A stretch of 60,138 nucleotides of DNA, taken from the NCBI GenBank assembly GCA_001516055.1, contig LOEZ01000030.1:1-60138 (forward strand), in the 5' to 3' direction. The DNA comes from Gracilibacter sp. BRH_c7a (GTDB taxonomy: Bacteria; Bacillota; Desulfitobacteriia; Desulfitobacteriales; Syntrophobotulaceae). The notes under the pieces were generated by a model. The model had not been told where the DNA came from and ran no database searches. It saw nothing but the letters and a program-made list of their open reading frames with translations. Positions 24,900 through 33,285 of this stretch are shown piece by piece; the stretch's first letter is position 1; every line of letters starts with the position of its first letter. The translations under genes were made by a program, and so were the position numbers.

Positions 24900-25169
24900 C
24901 TATTTATGTGAAGGATAAGCCGAAATAATTTGAGCAGCAGATACTACCTCAGAAAGTACGCGGGCCCTGTCTGGGGCCATTTGAGATTCAAAATGAGTCA
25001 TAACTTCTCCTTTTAGAGAAACATAATAACGGGGGGGGAGACGGTTAAGGGCAAAGGCTATGATATCAGCCTGACATCTCTCGCACTTACATGGTAAATT
25101 AGCTATCGGTAAGTATTCTTCCACAGCTCGTTTAACCATAAGCTCATTGAAATTGCTGAACTCGTACAT
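24900..25169 (-). CDS. comFB: Late competence ComFB family protein
   Basis: The 89-residue protein matches ComFB: ELMVKRAVEEYLP, the zinc-type CKCERCQADI motif and FALNRLPPRYYVSLKGE. Three cysteines lie at residues 27, 29 and 32. In Bacillus the gene sits in the comF operon, but here it stands alone behind the helicase gene. ComFB relatives have recently been linked to cyclic dinucleotide binding; I cite that from memory. The ATG follows a good AAGGAGGAGTAGCAAT. The 215-bp gap upstream holds nothing I can recognise. Confidence 0.88.
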   Translation of the reverse strand: MYEFSNFNELMVKRAVEEYLPIANLPCKCERCQADIIAFALNRLPPRYYVSLKGEVMTHFESQMAPDRARVLSEVVSAAQIISAYPSHK

Positions 25170-25384
25170 ATTGCTACTCCTCCTTACTTAAAACAAATGT
25201 CACCTTTTTCCCATAGTATCCATTAGTAATAATTCTATTAAATAGCTAAAATAAACTAGAAATTTATTCTATTTTATCATAATTAATAGTAAGGGAGTAG
25301 ATGATGAAAAATATAATTTGTGATTAATATGTTAAAACAGCCTTCTGTTCAGAAGAAGTTACTTGGAATCATGCTATTTAAGTA

Positions 25385-26134
25385 TTAGGTATTTAGCAGA
25401 TGAAATAATTTCTTCTTTAATTCTAATATCTCGTGAGAGAGGATGAGTTCCGGCTTTCGTGGACGTGGGAAGGGGACATCCATTATTTCAACTATTTCAG
25501 CTGGTCTTTTACTTAGAACTATTATCTGATCGGACAACAAGATAGCTTCCTCTATATCATGGGTTACGAATAAAACTGTATTCTGCATTTCATTCCAGAT
25601 TGATAGTAACCAATATTGCATTTCGCGTCTTGTCAAAGCATCAAGTGCTCCAAATGGTTCATCTAAGAGTAGCGTTGATTGACCAAATAATATCGTCCTG
25701 AGTAAGGCACCTCTCTGCCTCATCCCTCCAGAAAGTTGATGTGGGTAGTAATCCCCGAATTCTAATAAGCCAAAACGTTCTAACCACTTGCTGGTTTCAT
25801 CAGCGGTAGTCTTTTTATCAAAACCTCGCAAATCGCAACCGAGTCTTACGTTTTGCTCGAGGGTACGCCAGGGAAGAAGAAGATCCTTTTGAAACATATA
25901 TCCTACATTACCTGATGTACCCGTTATGTCTTTTCCATTAAGATATACTTTACCTGTGTCAGGGCATTCGATACCTGAGATAAGATTCAAAAAAGTACTC
26001 TTACCAGAGCCCGAAGGTCCGATAAGAGAGACAAATGAACCCTTTTCTAGGGAGATATCAATATTACGAAAGACTTCAACTTCCTGATTGTTTTCTAGAT
26101 AACTTTTGGAAAGATTACTGACAGAAAGGGTCAA
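25385..26134 (-). CDS. ABC transporter ATPase for thiamine precursor uptake (ThiZ-like)
   Basis: The 249-residue ATPase has Walker A GPSGSGKST, the signature LSGGMRQRG, Walker B LLLDEPFGALD and the switch His in VTHDIEEA. The best start is the TTG at 26134, 9 bases after GGGAG. A TTG at 26143 lies too close to that site. It is similar to taurine/nitrate/ThiZ-type ATPases. It is the last gene of a four-gene operon under a TPP riboswitch, so the substrate is probably a hydroxymethylpyrimidine-type thiamine precursor. Confidence 0.88.
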   Translation of the reverse strand: MTLSVSNLSKSYLENNQEVEVFRNIDISLEKGSFVSLIGPSGSGKSTFLNLISGIECPDTGKVYLNGKDITGTSGNVGYMFQKDLLLPWRTLEQNVRLGCDLRGFDKKTTADETSKWLERFGLLEFGDYYPHQLSGGMRQRGALLRTILFGQSTLLLDEPFGALDALTRREMQYWLLSIWNEMQNTVLFVTHDIEEAILLSDQIIVLSKRPAEIVEIMDVPFPRPRKPELILSHEILELKKKLFHLLNT

Positions 26135-26150
26135 AACGTTCAACTCCCAA

Positions 26151-27149
26151 CTAATCTTTGGGTAAAAACTCGTTAGTAAAGGCTTTGGCAGATTCCATTT
26201 TCTCAGGGACTAATTCGTTCTCAAATAACCATTGCGCATAGCTTTCCCAAATAACTTCTTTTTGTTCTCCCCAACGATCAGCTTCAGCTTTATATTGAGG
26301 ACTTAACCATAGTTGGCTTTGCTTAATCATTTCCGGATCAGATTCTGGAGCGTGTTTAATAAGAATGTCTGCTGCTTCCTCTGGGTTGGCGATAGCGAAT
26401 TCATACCCAGCACTAACGGCTTTCATCAGTTTCTCGATAACATCAGGTTTTTGCTCAATCATTGATTCACTAGTTATCAATACAGGGGTGTAGTAATCAA
26501 GAGCAGGGTCCACATCTTTAAGCCAAATCATATTAAGTTCTTGGTTTCTCTGTTCAGCTTGTATTCCTGTCCAACCATAAAATATCCAAGTTAGATCGAT
26601 GTCTCTTTCTAGAGCTACAAGCTGGTCAGATTCACCTATGTTTACCATTTCAAGTTTAGAAAAGTCGAGGTTTTCTTTCTGCATGAGTGCTGTAAGGATA
26701 GCAGTTTCCGATGGAAGATCCCATCCGCCATACACTTTGTTTTCAAAGTCTTTAGCTGATCGGATATTCTTGCTTTTCAGAGAAGCGAAACCAGAAGTGT
26801 TGTGTTGGATGAGTGCAGCTAGGGATACTACTGGCAGGCCACTGATGCGAGCAGTTGTAACTTGTTCTTGATGACTAATCCCAAAGTCCACATTTCCAGT
26901 GGCAACTAATTGTTCAAGAGTACCCTGGCTAGAAGGATTTACAATACTAACGTCCAGTCCTTCAGCTTGGAAATAGCCTTTCTCCAAAGCGACATATAAT
27001 CCGGTATGATTGGTATTAGGAGCCCAATCAAGCATAATTGTTGTTTCACTAAGGTCTTCGGGCTGTTCTGCAGGTTTACTGCAACCTGCTAGGGCTACGA
27101 AGGATAAAATTATTGTTAAAAATAGTACGAATATTTTTTTTGTCTTCAT
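26151..27149 (-). CDS. NMT1/THI5-like substrate-binding lipoprotein (ThiY-like)
   Basis: The 332-residue protein begins with a lipoprotein signal (hydrophobic core, lipobox ALAGC near residue 23). It continues with IMLDWAPNTNHTGLYVALEKG, the hallmark of NMT1/THI5-like pyrimidine-binding proteins, and later GNVDFGISHQEQ. ThiY homologues bind formylaminopyrimidine or HMP. The ATG follows GAGGAGGC. It should act outside the membrane and deliver ligand to the permease and ATPase of the same operon. Confidence 0.9.
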   Translation of the reverse strand: MKTKKIFVLFLTIILSFVALAGCSKPAEQPEDLSETTIMLDWAPNTNHTGLYVALEKGYFQAEGLDVSIVNPSSQGTLEQLVATGNVDFGISHQEQVTTARISGLPVVSLAALIQHNTSGFASLKSKNIRSAKDFENKVYGGWDLPSETAILTALMQKENLDFSKLEMVNIGESDQLVALERDIDLTWIFYGWTGIQAEQRNQELNMIWLKDVDPALDYYTPVLITSESMIEQKPDVIEKLMKAVSAGYEFAIANPEEAADILIKHAPESDPEMIKQSQLWLSPQYKAEADRWGEQKEVIWESYAQWLFENELVPEKMESAKAFTNEFLPKD

Positions 27150-27178
27150 GTGGATAGCCTCCTCGTTTATTGACGTAT

Positions 27179-27967
27179 TTAGTCAGTTTTTTGACTTAAT
27201 TGTGAATACCAGGGGAGAAGTAATTTTGTAAGTAACATGATAACGGCGTAATATAGGAAACTTAGTGCTGAAATAGTAATGATACCTGCAAAGACCCTGT
27301 CGGTTAGAAAATTATTCGAAGAACGTGTTAGATAAACACCTAATCCTTGACTGGCTCCTAACCATTCTCCAATCACTGCTGCCATAACACTGTAAGTAGC
27401 TGCAATTTTAAGTCCGGCAAAGAGAGAAGGCAAAGCATGAGGCCAACGAACCTGATAAAAAATTTGCCACTTAGTGGCACCCATACTCCGTAACAAATTA
27501 AGTAAATCTCGGTCGCTTACTTCTAATCCTTCCAGTAGACTTACGGCTATAGGGAAGAAACAGACTAGAATAACTATGATAATCTTCGGTAATAATCCGT
27601 AACCAAGCCAGAGGATGAGAAGTGGTGCTACAGCAATCAGAGGAACAGTTTGAGAAAAAATAAGGAAAGGGTAGAATATACGTTTGGCAAAAGGGAACAG
27701 GGTCATAAGAGTGCTTACCAGTATTCCAAGAATGATAGCCAAGACGAATCCTGTAGATATTTCTAAAAGAGTGATTTGAGCGTGACTCCAGATTAAAGAC
27801 TTGGTTTCCCAGAGAGCTTGGCCAACCTTCATAGGAGAAGGAAGAAGCCAAGGGGGTATTCCGTATTTATTAACAGTGAACTGCCATACAGAAAGCAAGA
27901 TAACAAGAAATACTACAGCAGGAGTATAATGAAAAATTTTTTTGATGGTTACTCCTTTTTTTAGCAA
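27179..27967 (-). CDS. ABC transporter permease for thiamine precursor uptake (ThiX-like)
   Basis: The 262-residue integral membrane protein is a SsuC/TauC/ThiX-type permease with about six helices. It has the coupling-loop sequence LLRSMGATKWQIFYQVRWPHALPSL split over that region. I prefer the TTG at 27967, 7 bases after AGAAGGAAG. Another TTG at 27994 would overlap the upstream gene by 23 bases. It pairs with the ThiY-like and ThiZ-like genes downstream in the TPP-controlled operon. Confidence 0.88.
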   Translation of the reverse strand: MLKKGVTIKKIFHYTPAVVFLVILLSVWQFTVNKYGIPPWLLPSPMKVGQALWETKSLIWSHAQITLLEISTGFVLAIILGILVSTLMTLFPFAKRIFYPFLIFSQTVPLIAVAPLLILWLGYGLLPKIIIVILVCFFPIAVSLLEGLEVSDRDLLNLLRSMGATKWQIFYQVRWPHALPSLFAGLKIAATYSVMAAVIGEWLGASQGLGVYLTRSSNNFLTDRVFAGIITISALSFLYYAVIMLLTKLLLPWYSQLSQKTD

Positions 27968-27971
27968 CTTA

Positions 27972-28268
27972 TCACTTCCTTCTGTATTTACCAATCTTTT
28001 CTTGGATAGTAGAGCCTTGAGGGACGTAGTCTATCTTGACATTAGTCATTACCCTAGAAGCCCCTGCTTGGACACAAGCTTCCATAGCTTGTTTAATAAC
28101 AGCCCAGATTTGATCAGGTTCACCTTCAATAGTAGTTTCCATAGGTCCTACTTCATAGACGAGACCACTGTCTTCTACAACCTTGATAGCCTCATCAACT
28201 ACTTCGTATATCCTTGATTCTTCAACCTTAGGGATTACTTGAAAAGCCATAGTGATTTTTTTGGACAT
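27972..28268 (-). CDS. Thiamine-binding/MTH1187-YkoF family protein
   Basis: The 98-residue protein matches the MTH1187/YkoF (DUF77) fold: MAFQVIPKVEESRIYEVVDEAI, GPMETTIEGE and QAGASRVMTNVKIDY. These small ferredoxin-like-fold proteins bind thiamine or pyrimidine moieties. It is the first gene after the TPP riboswitch and lies just upstream of the permease gene. The ATG follows AGGAGGAAACTAAA. I infer a role in intracellular handling or sensing of the imported precursor. Confidence 0.87.
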   Translation of the reverse strand: MSKKITMAFQVIPKVEESRIYEVVDEAIKVVEDSGLVYEVGPMETTIEGEPDQIWAVIKQAMEACVQAGASRVMTNVKIDYVPQGSTIQEKIGKYRRK

Positions 28269-28340
28269 TTTAGTTTCCTCCTTACTTCATAGACGAAATA
28301 ATACATAGGGGGGTTAAAATTCTAAAAGGAGAGTGAGAAA

Positions 28341-28371
28341 TTAAAAAAACGCTGCATAATAATGCAGCGTT
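28341..28371 (-). terminator. Expression-platform terminator of the TPP riboswitch
   Basis: On the minus strand AACGCTGCAT / ATGCAGCGTT forms a 10-bp stem with a 4-nt loop, followed by TTTTTTAA. It lies between the TPP aptamer and the first structural gene, as expected for a ligand-dependent transcription terminator. Confidence 0.9.
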
Positions 28372-28385
28372 AATTACCGTTAATT

Positions 28386-28472
28386 TTCTCCTACGCTGGC
28401 ATTACCCAGATCAGTTTTAAGGGTCGGATAAAATATCCCTCTCAGCCAGATTAATCCAGCTCCCCATGAGTA
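28386..28472 (-). promoter_or_regulatory. TPP (THI-box) riboswitch aptamer
   Basis: Read on the minus strand, this contains the universally conserved GGCTGAGAGGG and ACTGATCTGGGTAATGCC followed by AGCGTAGGAGA. The leading GGGGAGCTGGATTAATCT forms the P2/P1 side. It precedes a terminator and the thiamine precursor transport operon (28268 down to 25385). TPP binding should cause premature termination. Confidence 0.96.
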
Positions 28473-28488
28473 TTAAGTTTACGGAATC

Positions 28489-28517
28489 ATACTACCATAA
28501 TAATTAATATTTAGCAA
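28489..28517 (-). promoter_or_regulatory. Promoter of the TPP-controlled operon
   Basis: On the minus strand TTGCTA (28517-28512), 17 bp and TAGTAT (28494-28489) are correctly placed just ahead of the riboswitch. Confidence 0.6.
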
Positions 28518-28657
28518 TTTGTTTTCTATAATGCCTCAAGTGGACAACAACATAGATTTATCATATTATCTAGTTAGCAGTTTTTAAGAATAGTAGTTCT
28601 TTCCCAATAAAAATTATATATCACCAATTAGAACTATACTGACGAAGGAGAAAGAAA

Positions 28658-29377
28658 ATGAGTCTTACCGGTAAAGATAAATCAGAATATGTAAAGAAAA
28701 CATTTAACTCTATAGCAGGTAATTATGATTTAATGAATACCTTAATGACTTTAGGTATGGATAAATCATGGCGCAGAAAAGTAGTTAAAACAGTTAAAGC
28801 TGCGCCTGGATTGAAGATTCTTGATGTTTGTTGTGGATCAGGCAAGCTTGCAATAGAGATTGCTAAAGCTGTAACTCCTATTGGATCTGTGACCGGGCTT
28901 GATTTCTCTGAGAAGATGTTGGAGGAAGCTAAGAAAAATATTGCTTCTAGTAAGGTGGACGGAATTGAATTGGTTCAAGGGGACGCTATGAATCTACCTT
29001 TTGCCAATGATACTTTTGATGGTGCCACCGTCGGATGGGGTCTAAGAAATCTTCCTGATCTACGCAAAGGAATCCTGGAAATGGTTCGAGTAGTCAAACC
29101 AGGATCGATGGTAGTGTCGTTGGATATGGCTAAACCCGAGATACCTATTTTTAGAAATATATATTGGTTTAGTTTTAAAAATATCATCCCTCTTCTAGGA
29201 AAGATTTGGGCAGATAAACAACAAGAATATGATTATCTTTTCCGATCAGCTAGTGATTTTGAGTCCCAGAAAGAACTGGCCAAGATATTTGCGGAGTCAG
29301 GTCTTACGAATACAGGTTATATAAATCTATTTGGTGGGGTAGTAGCTATTGTTTACGGGCAAAAGCCCCTGCAATAA
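28658..29377 (+). CDS. menG: Demethylmenaquinone methyltransferase (MenG/UbiE family)
   Basis: The 239-residue protein is a class I SAM methyltransferase of UbiE/MenG length. It has VKKTFNSIAGNYDLMN at the N terminus, the SAM motif LDVCCGSGKLAIEIAK and the UbiE signature GWGLRNLPDLRKGILEMVRV. It methylates demethylmenaquinone in the last step of menaquinone synthesis. This implies a menaquinone-dependent electron chain, which fits the GlcDF and Lut oxidoreductases nearby. The ATG follows CGAAGGAGAAAGAAA. It stands alone, divergent from the thiamine operon. Confidence 0.92.
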   Translation: MSLTGKDKSEYVKKTFNSIAGNYDLMNTLMTLGMDKSWRRKVVKTVKAAPGLKILDVCCGSGKLAIEIAKAVTPIGSVTGLDFSEKMLEEAKKNIASSKVDGIELVQGDAMNLPFANDTFDGATVGWGLRNLPDLRKGILEMVRVVKPGSMVVSLDMAKPEIPIFRNIYWFSFKNIIPLLGKIWADKQQEYDYLFRSASDFESQKELAKIFAESGLTNTGYINLFGGVVAIVYGQKPLQ

Positions 29378-29712
29378 TCTAAATGGATATCTCTCTCTTA
29401 GAATATCTCTATTGACAAATTATATAATTTACAATTATGTAATATTTTTACAGTATTGATTATATTCAAATGTTACTAATCTTTGGAGACTCAGTTTATT
29501 GCGGGGTCTCTTTATTGCTAACTTGGCAAAATTCCCTCTTAACGAATGGTTATTGAGAATTCTGGTTGCTCAAGTAATCTTTTAAATCTATACAGACAGA
29601 CGCATTTATGCTTAAGCGGAATTTGCAATATTACTGACGAGTCTTCACCTTCATAAGCCCGTCCACATATTCTGTTACAGAAGTATGAAAAAAGGACGGG
29701 GAACCGGGATGG
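29378..29712 (+). other. 335-bp gene-less region with a promoter candidate and a hairpin
   Basis: No plausible gene is present. TTGACA at 29412-29417 with TATGTA 18 bp later could be a promoter. GGAGAC (29485-29490) and GTCTCTTT (29506-29513) form a weak hairpin. The rest leads into a patch of decayed coding sequence. Confidence 0.35.
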
Positions 29713-29958
29713 ATGCAGCTCTTTGAAGAGTATGGGTCCAAACTGCTCGCCTCTTTCGATAAGAACGGCAGCTTAAACTCCGCAACGTTGCGGAATTTAA
29801 CCTACTCCCAGGCACTCATCCTCTTAGGAATCCAGGAAGAGGAACGCAGCGAGTTTATTGCAGAAAATGATAAGATTATTAAAGCCTTCGAAGAACTGCT
29901 GAAAACACTCTCCGCCTTAGCCCAAACGGATCCGGAAATGATATCGAAGCTCTTTTAA
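29713..29958 (+). pseudogene. Fragment of a DUF3102-like protein
   Basis: The 81-codon frame contains LRNLTYSQALILLGIQEEER and SEFIAEND. This resembles the conserved core of DUF3102 proteins (TYSQAVxLLGIPEEEREEFIAEND). Full-length members are several hundred residues and are often linked to mobile elements. The segment after EFIAEND no longer matches and the frame stops soon after. The ATG lies near GGACGGGGAAC, not a convincing ribosome binding site. I read it as a truncated remnant, but a short expressed protein cannot be excluded. Confidence 0.45.
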
Positions 29959-30122
29959 TTGAAAAGCAAGGGCTTGTAAGTATTGTCTGTGAGAATGAGT
30001 TTTTATTTTATCTTACCGGTGAGGTTGATAAAAATGAGCTAATCAAAATGGCTGAGAGCGTAGAAAAAAATATTTCCAAATACTGTTATATAGAGCCACT
30101 CCTTTTCGTTTACTTATTATGA
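29947..30122 (+). pseudogene. Fragment resembling the C terminus of a DUF4367-type protein
   Basis: In the frame ending at TGA 30120-30122 the translation includes LVSIVCENEFLFYLTGEV and DKNELIKMAESV. This is the style of DUF4367 C-terminal domains (YxLSGxLSKEELIKIAESI). No start codon or upstream part of the gene is present, and the frame overlaps the end of the previous fragment. It is a gene remnant. Confidence 0.4.
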
Positions 30123-30158
30123 GAGGATAAATAAACAAAAATACAAGGAGGTGGCCCC

Positions 30159-30236
30159 ATGATAGTTTAGCAGAAAAGAGATAATAAGTTTAATCTATTG
30201 CCCAAAAGAGAACATTCCGTTGGAAAGTTATTCTAA
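30159..30236 (+). pseudogene. Short frame interrupted by TAG behind a strong ribosome binding site
   Basis: ATG at 30159 follows AAGGAGGTGGCCCC, but the fourth codon is TAG. The same frame then stays open for 21 codons (QKRDNKFNLLPKREHS...) to a TAA at 30234. It could be the start of a decayed gene. No family is recognised. Confidence 0.3.
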
Positions 30237-30267
30237 ATTTTATATTTGAGATAGGAGGTTTGTGTGT

Positions 30268-30786
30268 ATGAAAGGAAAACGATTATTCATTAGTGTTATT
30301 GCTATAACATTGTTCATATTATCTCAGGCTTCACCTACTTTTGCACAGTCTAAGTATGGAACTAGCACATATATTAATGGGTCAAGTTCCGTATACCCTG
30401 CAAGTATTGATGGTAGTATTACCAATCATCTTGATGTATCTAAGTCATCCAACCTCAGAAGCGGATAGAGCCCATCCAATATCAACAAAATAGATGGAAT
30501 ACCACAGTATAAAACGACCAGTATCCCGGCATACGCTATTCTCGGTTGGGGATTTTCAGGCGACTGGAATGTATCACATGATGAATCCAGCGGAGATAGT
30601 TGGTATCTTTATGAGGATTTTGACTCCGTTTTCGATACTAGCCTTAATGGCTCAATTTATCAAGGCTTCTATTACACATATAATAATCTAATCACTGGCC
30701 GTTCGCGAACGGTCACTATTATTCACGCTATAATATACAATGGTGTTTCTAATAGTATCACGCAGTTATATAACGTGAATTCTTAA
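30268..30786 (+). pseudogene. Secreted protein gene interrupted by an in-frame TAG
   Basis: ATG 30268 follows AGGAGGTTTGTGTGT. It begins with a signal peptide (KRLF, hydrophobic core, cleavage near PTFAQ). The frame meets TAG at 30466-30468, then remains open for 105 codons to TAA 30784-30786. The second part is protein-like: GWGFSGDWNVSHDESSGDSW and YYTYNNLITGRSRTVTIIH. A single CAG-to-TAG change would explain it. Intact length would be about 172 residues. The function is unknown, probably extracellular. It lies just upstream of another exported protein gene. Confidence 0.55.
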
Positions 30787-30810
30787 TCTATCTGAAAAGG
30801 AGGACCTTCT

Positions 30811-31779
30811 ATGAAAAAGTGGTTTTTAGGGGCGATCTTTGGACTAGTAGTTGGGGTCAGCATTGCCTTCTCAATAGGGCTTTTTGCCTCTCCCGAAACG
30901 GCAACTCGCAGCGTGACAATTTCAGTTTCAGGCCTGCCCAGTGATCGGACAGTTGATGTTTGGAATGGTTCCGAAAAACTAGCCAGCTTTCCATCTGATC
31001 AGACGGTACAACAGCTAGTTGTTTCGTCTAATCTAGATAAACTTGTAGTAAAATCGGAACCTATACAGCGACAAGTATATAACGAACAAACAGGCAGAGA
31101 GGTTACCACGAGTACGGAGCCCGGGATCCGTTATTTCACTGAAAAATCGGAATATGATTTGTCGGGGACGGCAAACCTTAATATTGTCTTTAAAAAGCAG
31201 TATAACCTCGGTTTGGGAACCTCGGCAACAGTGCGAGGTACTAATATGGAAGCTTCAACTTCCGCACTGGAACAGATTCAGTTCAATCCTGCCAGTAGAA
31301 ATGGGTTTTATGATGCTGGTACTACGGTAATCGTAACAGTACCAAAAATGGTCGGCATGCAATTTGCATACTGGGTTATAAAAGATGCCGGTAGCGATGA
31401 AGTGAGTGCGGATATTCGGGAGTTCAGCAGCGCAGATAATCCTTTGCATATTACTTTGGACCAACCGACTTATCTTTTTAGCCATTTTGTTGGAGAATGG
31501 GAGCAACTGCCAGCACAAAAAGAGAGTGACGGAAAAGTTAACGATGATATCGTTGTGCAAAACCTGGTGGAGGGGCAGAAGGTCACAATCATTCAAGATG
31601 GAAATTCCGTTTTAGAGAAGACGGTTGAAATTGGGGGGACGGAAGCAAAACTTCAGCCAGGAACGGATAAACAGCTTAACAATGCACAGATTATTATCAC
31701 CGCCCCGGACGGGAAAACCGTAATCTTTGAATCACCCGTGTATGATAATCTTCAGCCAGGCGACCGATTCTTCTTTTAG
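30811..31779 (+). CDS. Exported or membrane-anchored protein of unknown function
   Basis: The 322-residue protein has one N-terminal hydrophobic segment (residues 5-27), an uncleaved anchor or signal peptide. It continues as a soluble, probably beta-rich ectodomain with few cysteines. Sequence such as SVTISVSGLPSDRTVDVW, GFYDAGTTVIVTVPK and FAYWVIKDAGSDE suggests PEGA- or bacterial-repeat-like sandwich modules, but I recognise no named family. The ATG follows AAAAGGAGGACCTTCT. Its base composition looks more G+C-rich than neighbouring genes, and it abuts a decayed region, so it may have been acquired. Confidence 0.75.
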   Translation: MKKWFLGAIFGLVVGVSIAFSIGLFASPETATRSVTISVSGLPSDRTVDVWNGSEKLASFPSDQTVQQLVVSSNLDKLVVKSEPIQRQVYNEQTGREVTTSTEPGIRYFTEKSEYDLSGTANLNIVFKKQYNLGLGTSATVRGTNMEASTSALEQIQFNPASRNGFYDAGTTVIVTVPKMVGMQFAYWVIKDAGSDEVSADIREFSSADNPLHITLDQPTYLFSHFVGEWEQLPAQKESDGKVNDDIVVQNLVEGQKVTIIQDGNSVLEKTVEIGGTEAKLQPGTDKQLNNAQIIITAPDGKTVIFESPVYDNLQPGDRFFF

Positions 31780-31805
31780 TTGTATCGGCAGTTTGACAGC
31801 AAATG

Positions 31806-31850
31806 AAAGCAACCGACGAAAGATGTTTAAATGTTCGTTGGTTGCTTTTA
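31806..31850 (+). terminator. Intrinsic terminator after the exported protein gene
   Basis: Arms 31806-31820 and 31834-31848 pair over 15 bp with one G-T pair, with the 3' arm ending in CTTT and followed by TATGG. Confidence 0.75.
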
Positions 31851-31884
31851 TGGAATGTTTAACTTTATGGAAATAGATAAAGAT

Positions 31885-33285
31885 TCATGCTAACCCAAGC
31901 AAGCGTACTGTTTGAGTAAGGATAAAGCAAACTGTAAATGCCACAGTTGTGGGAATAATGAAAGCTGCCAAAGTCCACTTCTTACTGCCTGTTTCTTTAC
32001 GAGTTGTTATGAGAGTAGTACCACAAGGCCAATGAAGAAGGGTAAATAACATCACATTGGCTGCCGTAAGCCAAGTCCAACCATGATTGATAAACAGCAT
32101 TTGCAATTCCGCTAGACTTTCTAGCTCAATCATAGTTCCACTTGATATGTAGCTCATTATCAGTATCGGAAAAACGATCTCATTAGCAGGTAGACCAAGG
32201 ATAAAGGCCAATAGAATATAACCATCCATACCGATCGTCTGGGCAAAAGGATTAAGCCAACCGGCAAGATGGTTTAATATGCTTATTTCTCCGATATACG
32301 TATTAGCAACGATCCAAATTATCCCACCAGCTGGAGCAGCCACAATAACAGCTCTTTTCAAAACAAAAATCGTTCTATCGATTATGGAACGGTAAACAAC
32401 AGAAACTATTTTGGGTCGACGGTAGGGAGGTAGCTCCAGAACCATAGAAGAAGCCTCTCCTTTAAGAACGCTTCGTGAAAGGAACCAAGAAACAGCGAAA
32501 GTTACAAAGACACCAATCATTATTACACCTGTGATGATGCCTGTGACGGCTAGAGCTTGCAATTGACTCGCTAAAGCACCGACTCCGAATATTGTGCCGA
32601 TTGCTATTAGGATTGGAAACCTTCCATTACAAGGTACAAAATTATTAGTTAGGATAGCAATTAGCCTTTCCCTTGGAGAATCTATTATCCTGCAGGCAAC
32701 AACTCCGGCAGCATTACAACCAAAGCCCATACACATGGTAAGGCTCTGTTTGCCGCATGTTTTTGCTTTCTTAAAGAGATTGTCAAGATTAAACGCCACT
32801 CTCGGAAGATATCCTAAATCTTCTAGGAGGGTAAACAAAGGAAAAAAGATTGCCATAGGTGGAAGCATGACGGATACAACCCAAGCTACTGAATTGAATA
32901 CCCCTAAAACTAATACACCATGTAGCCAAGCAGGTGCCCCTAAACTTAAGAACCCTCTAGAGACTACTTCCTGCAAACCAAATAAGGCCGAGGCCAATAT
33001 GTCTGACGGTATATTGGCCCCACTAATTGTTATCCAAAGGATAATTCCAAGAACGAGAAGCATAAAAGGATAACCGAATACTTTAGAAGTAAGATAGTTA
33101 TCTAGCTTAAGCGTCCAATTTTTTTTATTATTATCGATAAGTATGACATTTTTCGTTATCTGTTCAGCATTTTTATAGATATCGGCAATAATTTTATCCC
33201 CTAAACTATTTCCGTAAGATAGCCGTAATGTTTCAGCATCTTTGTTAAGTTCGTGTAGAAAGGCGTCACCTGTTGATCTAATCAT
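31885..33285 (-). CDS. feoB: Ferrous iron transporter FeoB, membrane (gate) domain as a separate protein
   Basis: The 466-residue protein corresponds to the transmembrane half of FeoB. It has two Gate-like repeats and the cysteine motifs MCMGFGCNAAGV and NNFVPCNGRFPI, plus FILGLPANEIVFPIL. The GTPase half is encoded upstream as a separate gene with a 4-base ATGA overlap. Both reading frames are intact at the junction, so it is a natural split gene and not a simple frameshift. It is the channel for Fe(II) uptake in the cytoplasmic membrane. Confidence 0.92.
   Translation of the reverse strand: MIRSTGDAFLHELNKDAETLRLSYGNSLGDKIIADIYKNAEQITKNVILIDNNKKNWTLKLDNYLTSKVFGYPFMLLVLGIILWITISGANIPSDILASALFGLQEVVSRGFLSLGAPAWLHGVLVLGVFNSVAWVVSVMLPPMAIFFPLFTLLEDLGYLPRVAFNLDNLFKKAKTCGKQSLTMCMGFGCNAAGVVACRIIDSPRERLIAILTNNFVPCNGRFPILIAIGTIFGVGALASQLQALAVTGIITGVIMIGVFVTFAVSWFLSRSVLKGEASSMVLELPPYRRPKIVSVVYRSIIDRTIFVLKRAVIVAAPAGGIIWIVANTYIGEISILNHLAGWLNPFAQTIGMDGYILLAFILGLPANEIVFPILIMSYISSGTMIELESLAELQMLFINHGWTWLTAANVMLFTLLHWPCGTTLITTRKETGSKKWTLAAFIIPTTVAFTVCFILTQTVRLLGLA

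Noticed and set aside
30494-30691. 65-codon frame within the interrupted secreted protein gene
   Set aside because: It is out of frame with the signal-peptide gene, whose own frame is protein-like on both sides of the TAG.
33282-33285. Frameshift mutation splitting feoB
   Set aside because: The two frames overlap by ATGA, and the downstream protein has its own proper start region, so it looks like a natural gene split.
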